Below, one piece after another: positions 16,971-25,200 of a stretch of 64,000 bases of DNA (positions are counted from its first letter, which is position 1; each line of letters opens with the position of its first letter). This stretch comes from DAMCZI01 sp032095175 (lineage in GTDB: Bacteria; Bacillota; Clostridia; Clostridiales; Caloramatoraceae), in contig DAMCZI010000002.1 in NCBI GenBank assembly GCA_032095175.1, positions 124,001 to 188,000 on the forward strand. Reading direction: 5' to 3'. The position numbers and the translations under genes were made by a program. The notes beneath the pieces are model-generated. The model did no database searches. It saw only the letters and a program-made list of their open reading frames with translations, and was not told the DNA's origin.

Positions 16971-17603
16971 TTATTCAACTAAATAATCAAAACTCATCCA
17001 TTCCATTTCTTCAATTCCAATAAGTTTTTTAAATTCTTCAACTAATTCAAATTTGCTTTCCAATTTTAATAGATGCTCAGGTGTCAATATTATTTTAAAT
17101 CTATCTATAATATCTTCACTTATCTCAAATAATGTGAATACATCAGCATTGCTATTAGCAAACTGATCTCTTATTGAATTTATGTAAATATCAGATGTTA
17201 CTATTTCTTCTCTAATCTGTTCATATACTTCTTTTCCCTCTTCAGTACAACATAAAAATTCAATAATATCTTCTTCTCGAGGATATATTTCTTGTGCAAT
17301 TTCTACAATAGTATAAAATTCTAACTCATAAGAAATATTTATATTTGCTAATTCTTTTCTATTGAAAAATATTCGGTACCCCCAACCATGATCTTCATAA
17401 TTGAAGAAATAACAGACAGGACATTGTTGTGAAATGTCTAGAATATAGTTTGGTATCTCTGTATCATCATAATAATCTTCTGTAAAGAGAGCTGTCCATT
17501 TTTCATTTATATCCTTAATGATAAAGTCCTTGTTCCTCTCTTTTCTTTCTAGTACATTTCTATTCTTTTTTAATAGCAAATTACCTGATGTAAATTCACT
17601 CAT
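16971..17603 (-). CDS. Hypothetical acidic protein (210 aa)
   Basis: 210 residues, strongly acidic, soluble, no signal or membrane segment. Contains QQCPVCYFFNYEDHGWGYRIFF and a Glu-rich helical C-terminal half. AGTTATAAGGAG precedes the ATG. Flanked by attC-like sites on both sides, so it is a single-gene cassette. The style resembles immunity-type proteins but there is no family evidence. Confidence 0.6.
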   Translation of the reverse strand: MSEFTSGNLLLKKNRNVLERKERNKDFIIKDINEKWTALFTEDYYDDTEIPNYILDISQQCPVCYFFNYEDHGWGYRIFFNRKELANINISYELEFYTIVEIAQEIYPREEDIIEFLCCTEEGKEVYEQIREEIVTSDIYINSIRDQFANSNADVFTLFEISEDIIDRFKIILTPEHLLKLESKFELVEEFKKLIGIEEMEWMSFDYLVE

Positions 17604-17644
17604 CTTTTACACTCCTTATAACTTTCTTAGCTTGCTATCATATG

Positions 17645-17755
17645 TCACATGCGTTTCTAATTGCAGATGCCCTTGAGCCCCTAAGCGAAAAGGTGTATGC
17701 TGGAATGCCCTAAAGAAATGACCCTACCAGCACTAATGGGCATACCTTGTTGGTT
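17645..17755 (-). repeat. attC-like site, degraded
   Basis: Same layout as 31082-31195: TTTCTAATTGCAGATG, a CTTGAGCC side stem, GTATGCTGG and CCAGCAC inner arms, and ATGGGCAT to GTTGGTT at the right. The cores have drifted from consensus. Confidence 0.6.
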
Positions 17756-17852
17756 GCAGTTCAGTCTCCACCATGCTTTGCTTTATCACTAATAAACCAC
17801 TCATTATTAATATTTATTACCAATTAATATGCATTTTAAGAATGTTATATAG

Positions 17853-18671
17853 TTACCAAATAGGCCCCCCTAATATGGCATCATTACATCGTTCACATTT
17901 TGGATTTCTACAATGCGTAATTTCTGGATTTTTTCTAATAGCACTAGCACATATTTCTACCATATCTTTTGCAGGGAAACACCTCCAATAACTATTTTCA
18001 ACTGTTGTATTCATTTCAATTGGCTTTAATATGTCTGCAAAATTATTGAACCCATTGGAGCAGCTACCCACTGATATTGTACTTGGCTCACCTTTTAGAT
18101 TATTAGCCCACCTTATGAATGGTTCCCTCCCTGCAACTTGTTCGGCATAATGAATTATTGTTGCATTATCTAAATTTACTCCCATCAAAAGGACATAACC
18201 TCTATACTCACATAATTTCTGTAATGGAGCCCAAACATTTTCAGCTGATTGCTCTTGTACTAATTCATTTGCATATTTTCCAACTGCAGCAAATGAATTA
18301 AGCGGGTTATATCCTCTTTTTCGATTAGGCATATTTACTACAGTATATGGAATTGCACCCATATCTTCTTTGGTGATGTCATTGCAGTCGATCGTAAATA
18401 TCTTATTATCATCATATTTTTGATTTTCAAAATAAGAGTAATCACCTGCACCATTCCTTTCAGGGCATAAGTTTTTAGGTGGAAATACTTCAAACATATC
18501 GCAAAAAGCTGGTATCAAAATAGTACATTCTGCATCTAAAAAAGCCTGAACAACTGTTTCAGCTCCATTTTCAACATAACCAAATGATTTTAATGATGAA
18601 TGAATACAAATGGATTCACCACCAATACCTAGTTTGTTTATTGCTTCTAATATCGTATTTTTATCAACCAT
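17853..18671 (-). CDS. Aminoglycoside 3-N-acetyltransferase family protein
   Basis: 272 residues of the AAC(3)/YokD family. The N-terminus ICIHSSLKSFGYVENGAETVV, the middle GAIPYTVVNMPNRKRGYNPLNSFAAVGKYA and LLMGVNLDNATIIHYAEQ follow the family order; the His-Glu pair of the active site is in IHYAEQ. These enzymes acetylate the 3-amino group of 2-deoxystreptamine aminoglycosides, though several members have other targets. It has its own cassette-type promoter upstream. Resistance is inference. Confidence 0.85.
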   Translation of the reverse strand: MVDKNTILEAINKLGIGGESICIHSSLKSFGYVENGAETVVQAFLDAECTILIPAFCDMFEVFPPKNLCPERNGAGDYSYFENQKYDDNKIFTIDCNDITKEDMGAIPYTVVNMPNRKRGYNPLNSFAAVGKYANELVQEQSAENVWAPLQKLCEYRGYVLLMGVNLDNATIIHYAEQVAGREPFIRWANNLKGEPSTISVGSCSNGFNNFADILKPIEMNTTVENSYWRCFPAKDMVEICASAIRKNPEITHCRNPKCERCNDAILGGPIW

Positions 18672-18732
18672 AATTTCATCCCCTTTTAAAAATTAAAAAG
18701 ATACTGATCACTTTCGCTCTAAATTATTTTAC

Positions 18733-18762
18733 TATTGTGATAAAACTCACTTAGGACTTGCA
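18733..18762 (-). promoter_or_regulatory. Cassette-borne promoter (copy 3, weaker)
   Basis: Minus strand ATGCAA, 18 bp, CACAAT, in a leader clearly related to those at 11.1 and 14.4 kb (AAGTGAGTTTTAT). It lies between the attC site at 18760 and the AAC(3)-like gene. Confidence 0.4.
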
Positions 18763-18878
18763 TTAACGTTTCGTGTCAACGATGCCTTTCAGACCATTCA
18801 TGAGTCTAAAAGGTGTGTTGTGGCTTCTTCGAAGGCTTGACCTATCTAGCCATAACAAACGAGAACACTTTGTTAACT
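18760..18878 (-). repeat. attC-like site
   Basis: 119 bp. CGTGTC/GAACAC outer arms, CCTTTCAGACC/GTCTAAAAGG side stem, GTTGTGGC and GCCATAAC inner arms. Minus strand cores AGTTAAC and GTTAATG. Confidence 0.8.
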
Positions 18879-18946
18879 GGAGTCCGATACAACTTAAGCT
18901 GCAATTAGCACTACATATTAACCGTAATATCACCCTCCAGCTGTTT

Positions 18947-19069
18947 CGTAAACGTTTCACATGACCGACACCGCAATAACTTAGCCAGACTTGGCTTAGT
19001 TATTCGGTGTGTACTGGATTACCCCAGAGCTTGACCCTCACCAACACGAACAGACATACTGTGTTATGT
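18947..19069 (-). repeat. attC-like site, second of a tandem pair
   Basis: 123 bp, with AACTTAGCCAGACTTGGCTTAGTTATT side stem and CCCCAGAGCTTGACCCTC arm. Minus strand cores ACATAAC and GTTTACG. Only 68 bp separate it from the previous site, too little for a normal gene. Confidence 0.75.
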
Positions 19070-19133
19070 GAAGTTCCCTGCCCACAAAACTTGATTCTAT
19101 CAAGTTCATCCAACTTCTGTAGTAAAAAATAAT

Positions 19134-19541
19134 TTACTTACTCTTTTTATATTCCTTTAATCTAGTCATATTATCATAAGCTAATAAGCAATTATTGTAT
19201 TCATCTGCACAGAAGTTACTTCCCATTTTTTCTTTCGCTTCTTGAAGTGAAAGTCCCTTTCGTTCATTAAAAATTGCACATGGAAACTCAACACATTCAC
19301 CACAATTATCAATCTGCTTATCAATTACACACTTGCGAACTGGACAATTCATATCTATACGTTTGGCATTTTCTTTACTACATCTACACCCTTCACAATA
19401 TATCTCCTCTGTTGGTATATCAAGATCATAATATTTATTCCATACATTGCTTAATATTTCTCTCTCATCGTTATTTTTTATATTAGGAGCAAAGGCCTTG
19501 CATAAATCACACCTATATCCACACATTGTAATTTTTTCCAT
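19134..19541 (-). CDS. DUF3795-family cysteine-rich protein
   Basis: About 135 residues from ATG 19541; a GTG at 19553 overlapping the upstream stop is the alternative. Four Cys pairs are visible: CGYRCDLC, CEGCRC, CPVRKC and CGECVEFPC, the pattern of DUF3795 proteins, which probably hold zinc or an iron-sulfur cluster. Biochemical role unknown. Translationally linked to the DUF3788-type gene before it. Confidence 0.7.
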   Translation of the reverse strand: MEKITMCGYRCDLCKAFAPNIKNNDEREILSNVWNKYYDLDIPTEEIYCEGCRCSKENAKRIDMNCPVRKCVIDKQIDNCGECVEFPCAIFNERKGLSLQEAKEKMGSNFCADEYNNCLLAYDNMTRLKEYKKSK

Positions 19542-19549
19542 AGCTAATC

Positions 19550-19966
19550 TCACACCTTTCTTTTAGGTTTCTTCTTGATTACTATCAATCTCTTTATATC
19601 TTCAATTAAACTCATATCAAAAACATTAATCCATAACCATTTACCATCATGATACTGACGAGTATTAGTATACAACTCATTAATTTCAGAAGAAAATTCT
19701 TTATGTGATAACTCAAAACTCTCTCTTTCTGCTTTGCCCAGTATAACAAGTACAGTGAATTGTCCATTTTTTATATAAAAGGAACACAGAGTTTTACCAC
19801 TTCTACGATACTTTACTTCCCAAATCCCATACTTTCCCCCTTCATCCCATACAGGTTTAAATTCATAATGTAACTCTACAAATCCAATAAGATCATTCCA
19901 AACCTTCATTACTGCCTCACCTAGTAGAGATTCAATTTGTTCTTTAGTAGGAATTATGTCAAGCAT
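19550..19966 (-). CDS. DUF3788-family protein
   Basis: 138 residues. Length and features such as GKYGIWEVKYRRSGKTLCSFYIKNGQFTVLVILGKAE fit DUF3788, a small family of unknown role common in clostridia. AGGAGGATT lies ahead of the ATG. Its end overlaps the start region of the DUF3795 gene, so both make one two-gene cassette between attC sites. Confidence 0.65.
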   Translation of the reverse strand: MLDIIPTKEQIESLLGEAVMKVWNDLIGFVELHYEFKPVWDEGGKYGIWEVKYRRSGKTLCSFYIKNGQFTVLVILGKAERESFELSHKEFSSEINELYTNTRQYHDGKWLWINVFDMSLIEDIKRLIVIKKKPKRKV

Positions 19967-20059
19967 TTCTAATCCTCCTCCTTTTTATACTATTCAAGAC
20001 ACTTATAGCAATACTCAATAAGTATGTGATATGATGCTGCAACATGAACAGGGAATTTC

Positions 20060-20185
20060 ACATAGCGTCTCGCATTCAAGACGTTCCTGAACCTAGCCAG
20101 ACCTGGCTTGGTGAAGGAATGTGCTTTGGCTTCTTCAAAGGCTTGCCCTAATTAAACCAAAGCGAACTTGAATGCATTGTTAGTC
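20060..20185 (-). repeat. attC-like site
   Basis: 126 bp. GCATTCAAGACGTTCCTGAACC, CTAGCCAGACCTGGCTTGG, GTGCTTTGGC and AACCAAAGCGAACTTGAATGC arms, like 26997-27121. Minus strand left core GACTAAC. Confidence 0.75.
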
Positions 20186-20204
20186 GACGTTATGAGAACT
20201 ACCT

Positions 20205-20792
20205 CTATTTCAAATGTCCTTCTACTAACATTTTCCCTATTCCCCATGCTAGACTACGCCAAGCAGATAAACAATTAATTTCTATTAATTCTGGAATTAT
20301 ATCTGTACCAACTATAAATTTATGTTTGTTGCTTAGATCTTCAATAAGAGCTAAATACGTCTGCTCTTCAACCAAGAACAATCCCTCTAAGATTTTTAAT
20401 GAATCTTTTGATTTACAAATTTCAGTTGATAATTCCTCTACTTTTTCACGCCTTATATTTATTGGGGGTATATTATCATATCCGATTTTTGACATATTTA
20501 AATCTATGGGTGACTTCTCTCCTATCCATGATTGGCCAATCAATTGAAAATGTAAGTCTTGAAGGCTCATTCCTTCTCTCCTAAATGTAGAAATTCTTCC
20601 TCCATATAAAACAACATTTGATTCATCATCATCAAAAAATTCATACACTTCTATATTTCGATTTAAATGATTTAATTCTCCTAAGTATGTAAATATATAA
20701 GGAAAATCTTCATTAACTAAAGATTCATCATTGTCTTCATCAAAACCAAACTCATAAAATAGGTATTCATTTATTTCTTCTTTAACGTTCAA
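20205..20792 (-). CDS. Hypothetical acidic protein (195 aa)
   Basis: 195 residues, acidic, soluble. Contains FPYIFTYLGELNHLNRNIEVYEFFDDDESNVVLYGG and a C-terminal half with SAWRSLAWGIGKMLVEG. AAAGGAGTGA precedes the ATG. Single-gene cassette between an ordinary attC site and the palindromic type. No family recognised. Confidence 0.6.
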   Translation of the reverse strand: MNVKEEINEYLFYEFGFDEDNDESLVNEDFPYIFTYLGELNHLNRNIEVYEFFDDDESNVVLYGGRISTFRREGMSLQDLHFQLIGQSWIGEKSPIDLNMSKIGYDNIPPINIRREKVEELSTEICKSKDSLKILEGLFLVEEQTYLALIEDLSNKHKFIVGTDIIPELIEINCLSAWRSLAWGIGKMLVEGHLK

Positions 20793-20818
20793 ATTATCTC
20801 ACTCCTTTAATTAATGTC

Positions 20819-20901
20819 GACTAACTAATGTATTTCTACATTCATGTCGTGCTATACGCATATAGTATGACATAGTGTCGTGTATATTTGCATTTAGATG
20901 A
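20819..20901 (-). repeat. Short palindromic attC-like site, copy 1
   Basis: 83 bp between ATCTAAA and GTTAGTC on the minus strand. The middle is a near-perfect palindrome around GTGCTATACGCATATAGTATGAC. It follows the nitroreductase gene as its attC would. A close copy lies at 32611-32691. Confidence 0.65.
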
Positions 20902-20943
20902 TTATCCATACTCATTTTTTTCAGCATAGCAAAAGGATAACCT

Positions 20944-21507
20944 CTAGTAATGTCCTATAACAGGCTTATCCTTTGTCTTATGCTTACGGCTAGGCTCATA
21001 CTCCTGCCAATATACTCTTTTTTCATTAAATCGTGTTCTCGCTTCTTTTTCCTCTGCAGAATATCCAACATATACAATACCGAGTGGGGTAACATGCTCA
21101 GGCATGTTCAGTATTTTTTTTAATGGCTTTATATTGCTTTCAACAGGGTATATACCTATCCAAACTGAGCCAAGCCCCATACTTGTTGCTGCAATTAAAA
21201 TATTTTCTGTTGCTGCACTGCAATCTTGAATCCACATTTCTTTCCCTGGACCTTTAAATGCTAATTTCATATTCCCACACACAACGATAGCAACAGGTGC
21301 ATTGTATCTAGCAAAAATGAATTTATCTTTTAGCTCAGAAAGTTTCTCAGCATCATCAATAACTATGAACTCCCAAGGCTGACAATTTGCTGCAGTTGGT
21401 GCTGCTGTAGCAGCCTTCAATAAAGTTATAATAGTATCCTTTTCAACTTGCTTATCCAAATAGTTTCTTATACTTCTTCTTTTATAAATCGTTTCGATTA
21501 CATCCAC
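20944..21507 (-). CDS. Nitroreductase family flavoprotein
   Basis: 187 residues. The FMN-binding start ETIYKRRSIRNYLDK and APTAANCQPWEFIVIDD are typical, and GLGSVWIGIYP is the second flavin motif. Members reduce nitroaromatics, quinones or flavins with NAD(P)H. AAAGGAG before the ATG. Pieces of this gene recur at 8722 and 16612, so its cassette has been duplicated and then decayed elsewhere. It is adjacent to the GNAT at 21769. Confidence 0.85.
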   Translation of the reverse strand: MDVIETIYKRRSIRNYLDKQVEKDTIITLLKAATAAPTAANCQPWEFIVIDDAEKLSELKDKFIFARYNAPVAIVVCGNMKLAFKGPGKEMWIQDCSAATENILIAATSMGLGSVWIGIYPVESNIKPLKKILNMPEHVTPLGIVYVGYSAEEKEARTRFNEKRVYWQEYEPSRKHKTKDKPVIGHY

Positions 21508-21768
21508 TATAAAACTCCTTTCCGGATTGAAGCAGACAATATTCTTGTAAAACTCTTCCCAATCAATCTATATAGTATGTATTATTTCTTTTTGAGCATT
21601 TACCTGAAATTTAGTTTATCATCTTTTAATATTCTCATTGTATGCACTATAACATTTTCATTACTCATATAATATATATCTCACTAGTTACCATAGTCCA
21701 ATTAAGTTTTTTCATAATTCATAAGTTTATGAACACATAATGAAATTTATTTTGCACTAAATTTGAGA

Positions 21769-22206
21769 CTAATGCTTAAACTCCTTGTATAAATACTTAA
21801 TCGCTGGAGCAACAGTCCAACCCACAGAATTCCAAAACTCTTCAGAACCAGGATTATTAATGTTAATAAAAAGAAATCCCGTAGTAATGCCAACCTTTTT
21901 AAGTTCTTCCAATGAACGTTGTTCCATCTTTCTTCCAATACCTTTTTTTCTATACTCGTTGTAAACTGCTGTATTATAAATGGATCCTCTTCTGCCATCA
22001 TGGCCACACATTAAAGCACCGATTACTTTTCCATCTTTTGTACACGCTACCGAACTCAAACCAGGGTTTCTACTAAGGTATTTTATAAGAGTTTCTTTCG
22101 TATCAAAACTACTTGAAAAGCCTGCAGTAAAGGATATTCTCCATAATTGGAGGGCTTCGTCTAAATCGGATTCTTTCATTTCTCGAATTTCTATTTCATT
22201 ATCCAT
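21769..22206 (-). CDS. GNAT family N-acetyltransferase
   Basis: 145 residues from ATG 22206, with GAGGTGA five bases upstream. Motif A is AVYNEYRKKGIGRKMEQ and the end motif FININNPGSEEFWNSVGW. A 3' copy of the gene, almost identical, lies at 16646-16889. It sits between a truncated attC site and the nitroreductase gene; no attC separates these two genes, so they may travel together. Confidence 0.85.
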   Translation of the reverse strand: MDNEIEIREMKESDLDEALQLWRISFTAGFSSSFDTKETLIKYLSRNPGLSSVACTKDGKVIGALMCGHDGRRGSIYNTAVYNEYRKKGIGRKMEQRSLEELKKVGITTGFLFININNPGSEEFWNSVGWTVAPAIKYLYKEFKH

Positions 22207-22313
22207 CTTAGTCACCTCATATTTTCATTTATATACTTGTTGCTTAGCTCACAATTATGGCTAAACATAATCAACTAAAAAAATTTAAGCTGCCTCTGTT
22301 TATCTAAAATTGC

Positions 22314-22468
22314 ATATAACAGCTCCGCATCCAAGACGTCAGCCAGCATTACAGGAATTTCGAAAGGCTCCATATATCACTTATGTTAGATTTTCAAAAT
22401 TCCGACTCGGTTATCTAGCTGGTGTGTTGTGGCTTCTTCGTAGGCTTGACCACCTGTAGCCACAACGA
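22314..22468 (-). repeat. attC-like site, enlarged and truncated
   Basis: Begins ATATAAC, CCGCATCCAAGACGTCAGCC and continues with a long side stem around GGAATTTCGAAAG, then GTTGTGGCTTCTTCG and GCCACAACGAAG. The far core is missing: the site is joined directly to the integrase remnant at 22471. Confidence 0.7.
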
Positions 22469-22470
22469 AG

Positions 22471-22634
22471 CAGTGCCATTCTCTAAAAGATGTGTTGCAA
22501 GGAAGTTTCTAAGGCAATGAAAGGAGGTGTTCTTTCTTATTCCTGTTTTTTCCCAAGTAGCTTCCAAAACCCTTTAGAGATATGTTCTATATGAAGTATA
22601 ACCACAACTGCACATCATGTTCTTATATGCCATT
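22471..22634 (-). pseudogene. Integron-integrase-like tyrosine recombinase remnant (copy 2)
   Basis: Reads SCGYTSYRTYL, stop, RVLEATWEKTGIRKNTSFHCLRN and FLATHLLENGT. This is the stretch around the catalytic H-x-L-R box of a tyrosine recombinase, with the box itself (HCLR) intact. An in-frame TAA replaces the CAA present in the copy at 32.7 kb. The C-terminal part with the second His and the Tyr nucleophile is gone, cut off at the attC site. The N-terminal domain is also missing. Confidence 0.75.
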
Positions 22635-22725
22635 TTATCAAATTATTGGTTGAAATCATTATACTATTCCCCATAATAAACTTCAACTTTACTAATACAC
22701 ACAATAAAAATGAGGATAATATCAA
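22635..22725 (-). repeat. Non-coding block shared with 33008-33085
   Basis: TCATTATACTATTCCC, ATAATAAACTTCAACTTTAC and ATACACACAAT are almost unchanged between the two places, both times between a MazG gene or fragment and the integrase remnant. Part of the duplicated segment; no coding potential seen. Confidence 0.75.
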
Positions 22726-22737
22726 AAGATTTATTAT

Positions 22738-22787
22738 CCTCTTATAAATTCTCTACCTTTATAAACCTGCCACTGTTTATGTAGACT
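22738..22787 (-). pseudogene. 3' scrap of a mazG-like gene
   Basis: The last 14 codons (about VYINSGRFIKVENL, stop) match the C-terminus of the MazG-like proteins (VYKEVDGRFVKVENL) and the following hairpin region. It abuts the stop codon of the S41 peptidase gene, so the rest was lost at that junction. Confidence 0.8.
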
Positions 22788-22788
22788 A

Positions 22789-24309
22789 TTATTTGCACAG
22801 CTCCACTGCTTTATTCAGCACAGTATCCTTACCTTCAAGAAAATCATTATAGGTAGTTTCTACAAAAATATCCGGCTTTGTGTGAGCCTGCTCATTAACA
22901 GTTCCATCGCCATTTATACCCATATCCAAGCTAAACCTAACTACAAGACCGCTATTAGGAAGTGCCATAACACAAGGATCTATACCTATACCATCACCCC
23001 CAGTATTTGTGCCAACTATTTCAGCAAAGCCAGTGCCTTTGCAAAAGGCTGCAAAAGACTCTGAAGAAGAATACACCCTGTTATCCACCAATAGAAAAAT
23101 CTTCTCTTTAAAGCCTACTGAGTTCTTAGGGTTTACTGAAGTAATGGTTGTAATAAAACTTTGCATATCTGAGGTATATTCATTTTTAAACTGCTCAAGA
23201 AGCTTACTTATAGGTTTAGTTATTATTCCTCTGCTCCTCATAAAAGTCTTTATATAGCTGCCTCTATAGGCCATTGCATTGATACTGCTTGTCTTTTGGA
23301 CTATTAAGGGTGCCACTATATTTTCCCTCCAATAGTTATCAGTTCCTCCTCCATTTCCTCTAATATCAATAATAAGGTATTGATAGTCCTTTATATTTTT
23401 AAAGAATTCTAAAATAAGCTTGTAATCACTTATAAGAGTTCTACTAGACATAGATTTAACCTTTAAATAAGCAATTTTATTTTCCTCTATTATTTTTTGC
23501 TCACATGATGAACTCTCAAATGAAGCTAAACTTTTCTTCTCATAAGCAATAGGAGTAAGCTTTTCAGAAATTTTCTCTCCTGATTTAATTGTAAAAACAG
23601 CACTGTATTCCTGATCCTTCTCAGCAAGTATCATATTAGAACTTGTATAAAGCTTATTCCTTTTATAATCATATGTAAGATAATATTTATCTAAATTTCT
23701 TTTAAAATATTCATCTATCTGCTTTTCATTGATAGTTTCTAGAATATATCCCTTTTTTATATTATTGTAATCTTCGGCTACTCTATATTTTCCTTCAATA
23801 TATTCTACTGTAACAGGCAGTACTAAAGTACTTTCCTTTACTATGCTTTTCCAAGCTTCATACTTATCTTTAACACCACTTTGGTTAAGTACAGTATTCC
23901 AAGGGTGATTAATAGCATTATTATAGCTTTGTGCCATACTGTCGTACCTACTGGGTGTTACTACTCCAGTATGTCCATTTTGTATCATCTTTACAATTCC
24001 ACTTAAAGTATAGTAGAATTCTTCGTTACTTTTTGTTGCTGCTATCTGCTTTTCAAACTTCTCCTTATTGGCCAACCAATCAAAACCTGTCTTTTCCATT
24101 TCTACTTTAAAAAAAGGAAAGGAATCTTTAAGAATATCATACATATATCTAAAATCTTCAAGCTTTTCCTCTGCAGTAAGTTCTTTGAGTTGCCCCTTTT
24201 TAACTACTTTCTCGGGTGTAATGAGCAGTCTGATCAACCCATAACCTATAGCACACAATGCAATTACTATACATAGTATAATCCTTAAAGCTTTATTCAA
24301 CCTTCGCAT
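22789..24309 (-). CDS. S41-family serine peptidase, membrane anchored
   Basis: 506 residues. One N-terminal transmembrane anchor (IILCIVIALCAIGYGLIRLLI), then a helical domain, then a peptidase S41 domain in the second half: YLIIDIRGNGGGTDNYW, the nucleophile stretch DNRVYSSSESFAAF and TNTGGDGIG. The PDZ domain common in C-terminal processing proteases is not evident; the layout matches the tricorn-like/IRBP S41 group. Likely an extracytoplasmic protease or a hydrolase of unknown target. The 3' end abuts the mazG scrap. Confidence 0.8.
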   Translation of the reverse strand: MRRLNKALRIILCIVIALCAIGYGLIRLLITPEKVVKKGQLKELTAEEKLEDFRYMYDILKDSFPFFKVEMEKTGFDWLANKEKFEKQIAATKSNEEFYYTLSGIVKMIQNGHTGVVTPSRYDSMAQSYNNAINHPWNTVLNQSGVKDKYEAWKSIVKESTLVLPVTVEYIEGKYRVAEDYNNIKKGYILETINEKQIDEYFKRNLDKYYLTYDYKRNKLYTSSNMILAEKDQEYSAVFTIKSGEKISEKLTPIAYEKKSLASFESSSCEQKIIEENKIAYLKVKSMSSRTLISDYKLILEFFKNIKDYQYLIIDIRGNGGGTDNYWRENIVAPLIVQKTSSINAMAYRGSYIKTFMRSRGIITKPISKLLEQFKNEYTSDMQSFITTITSVNPKNSVGFKEKIFLLVDNRVYSSSESFAAFCKGTGFAEIVGTNTGGDGIGIDPCVMALPNSGLVVRFSLDMGINGDGTVNEQAHTKPDIFVETTYNDFLEGKDTVLNKAVELCK

Positions 24310-24348
24310 GATTCTACCCCCTAATCATAATTGCTCAATCATCTTAAA

Positions 24349-24656
24349 TTAAATATTTGATCTATAAGCCCTAGGTAAGGTTCTAAATAACTCAGTAATT
24401 TTTCCCATACCTCTAGTTGGTATAAGATTTACATTAAATGCGAGCATATTTTCATATAGATAATCCATACCATTTTCAAAGCATTCGCAGATAATTTCGG
24501 GAACTGAAAGTTTTCCTTGCAACCAGCGATACATCTCATGTTCTCGGATGGTTTCATCACATCTTTTCTCTACTTTTAAATAATTTGTTTTTTATAATCA
24601 AATAGCCGATATACTTCGGCTTTTGACATTCCCTCATTATCTTTTACACATTTCAT
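24349..24656 (-). pseudogene. Aminoglycoside 3'-phosphotransferase-like gene, N-terminal part, frameshifted
   Basis: In one frame: KCVKDNEGMSKAEVYRLFDYKK (24656 down to about 24592). In another: NYLKVEKRCDETIREHEMYR then WLQGKLSVPEI...ENGMDYLYENML. Put together these follow the order of APH(3') kinases (CVKDTEGMS...NLYLK...REKDMMLWLEGKLPVPKVL). At least one frameshift separates the parts, and the catalytic C-lobe is absent; after ENMLAF the sequence is unrelated. No ORF here can make a kinase. Confidence 0.75.
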
Positions 24657-24820
24657 GTTGAATAAGCTTTAATCAGTTCTGATATATTCCAAAGTAATTT
24701 TCCATTCTTATCATATGAATTTATATTGTTACATGAAGAATAATTCAAATCTCTAATTCTATCAGGAAGGGTCAATTCTATTACATAATTTCCAACATTA
24801 TAAAATTGCTTATTACACAT
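24653..24820 (-). CDS. Small ORF (55 aa), hypothetical
   Basis: ATG at 24820 with GGAGAAATCT upstream and 55 codons: QFYNVGNYVIELTLPDRIRD, NNINSYDKNGKLLWNISELI at the end. Its TGA overlaps the first codon of the aph remnant. Good start signal, no family. It could be the intact head of a longer cassette protein cut short when the kinase fragment was joined. Confidence 0.45.
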   Translation of the reverse strand: MCNKQFYNVGNYVIELTLPDRIRDLNYSSCNNINSYDKNGKLLWNISELIKAYST

Positions 24821-24917
24821 AGATTTCTCCTTTTCATTTACTTCTCAGTATTATACTATTGTGATTTTTATCTTTTTCCAATCCTTAAAAATCATTACTA
24901 TCTTTCTTAAATGTTTC

Positions 24918-25044
24918 AGCTAACGTTTTGCATGGCCGACACCTCAATAACTTAGCCAGACTTGGCTTGGTGAAGGAATGTGCTTTGGCTTCTTCAAAGA
25001 CTTTTCCCCAAACAACCAAAATGAACTTGAGTGCGTTGTTATAC
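24918..25044 (-). repeat. Mosaic attC-like site
   Basis: The left arm (GCATGGCCGACACC, AACTTAGCCAGACTTGGCTT) belongs to the type at 18947, while the right arm (GGTGAAGGAATGTGCTTTGGC, GAACTTGAGTGCGTTG) is of the type at 20060. Cores on the minus strand are GTATAAC and GTTAGCT, good consensus. The outer arms no longer pair well. Confidence 0.75.
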
Positions 25045-25200
25045 ACAGCTTTAGCCGCTAAACTCTGAGTTAGGTTACTATAAAATCCTAAATCTGTTTT
25101 GTTCTATACTTCTATTACATCACAATTATATGACTTTAATTGACTATTAGATTAATACAACATCAATAACTCCTCTTTATTTTTTCATGTTGCTTTTATA

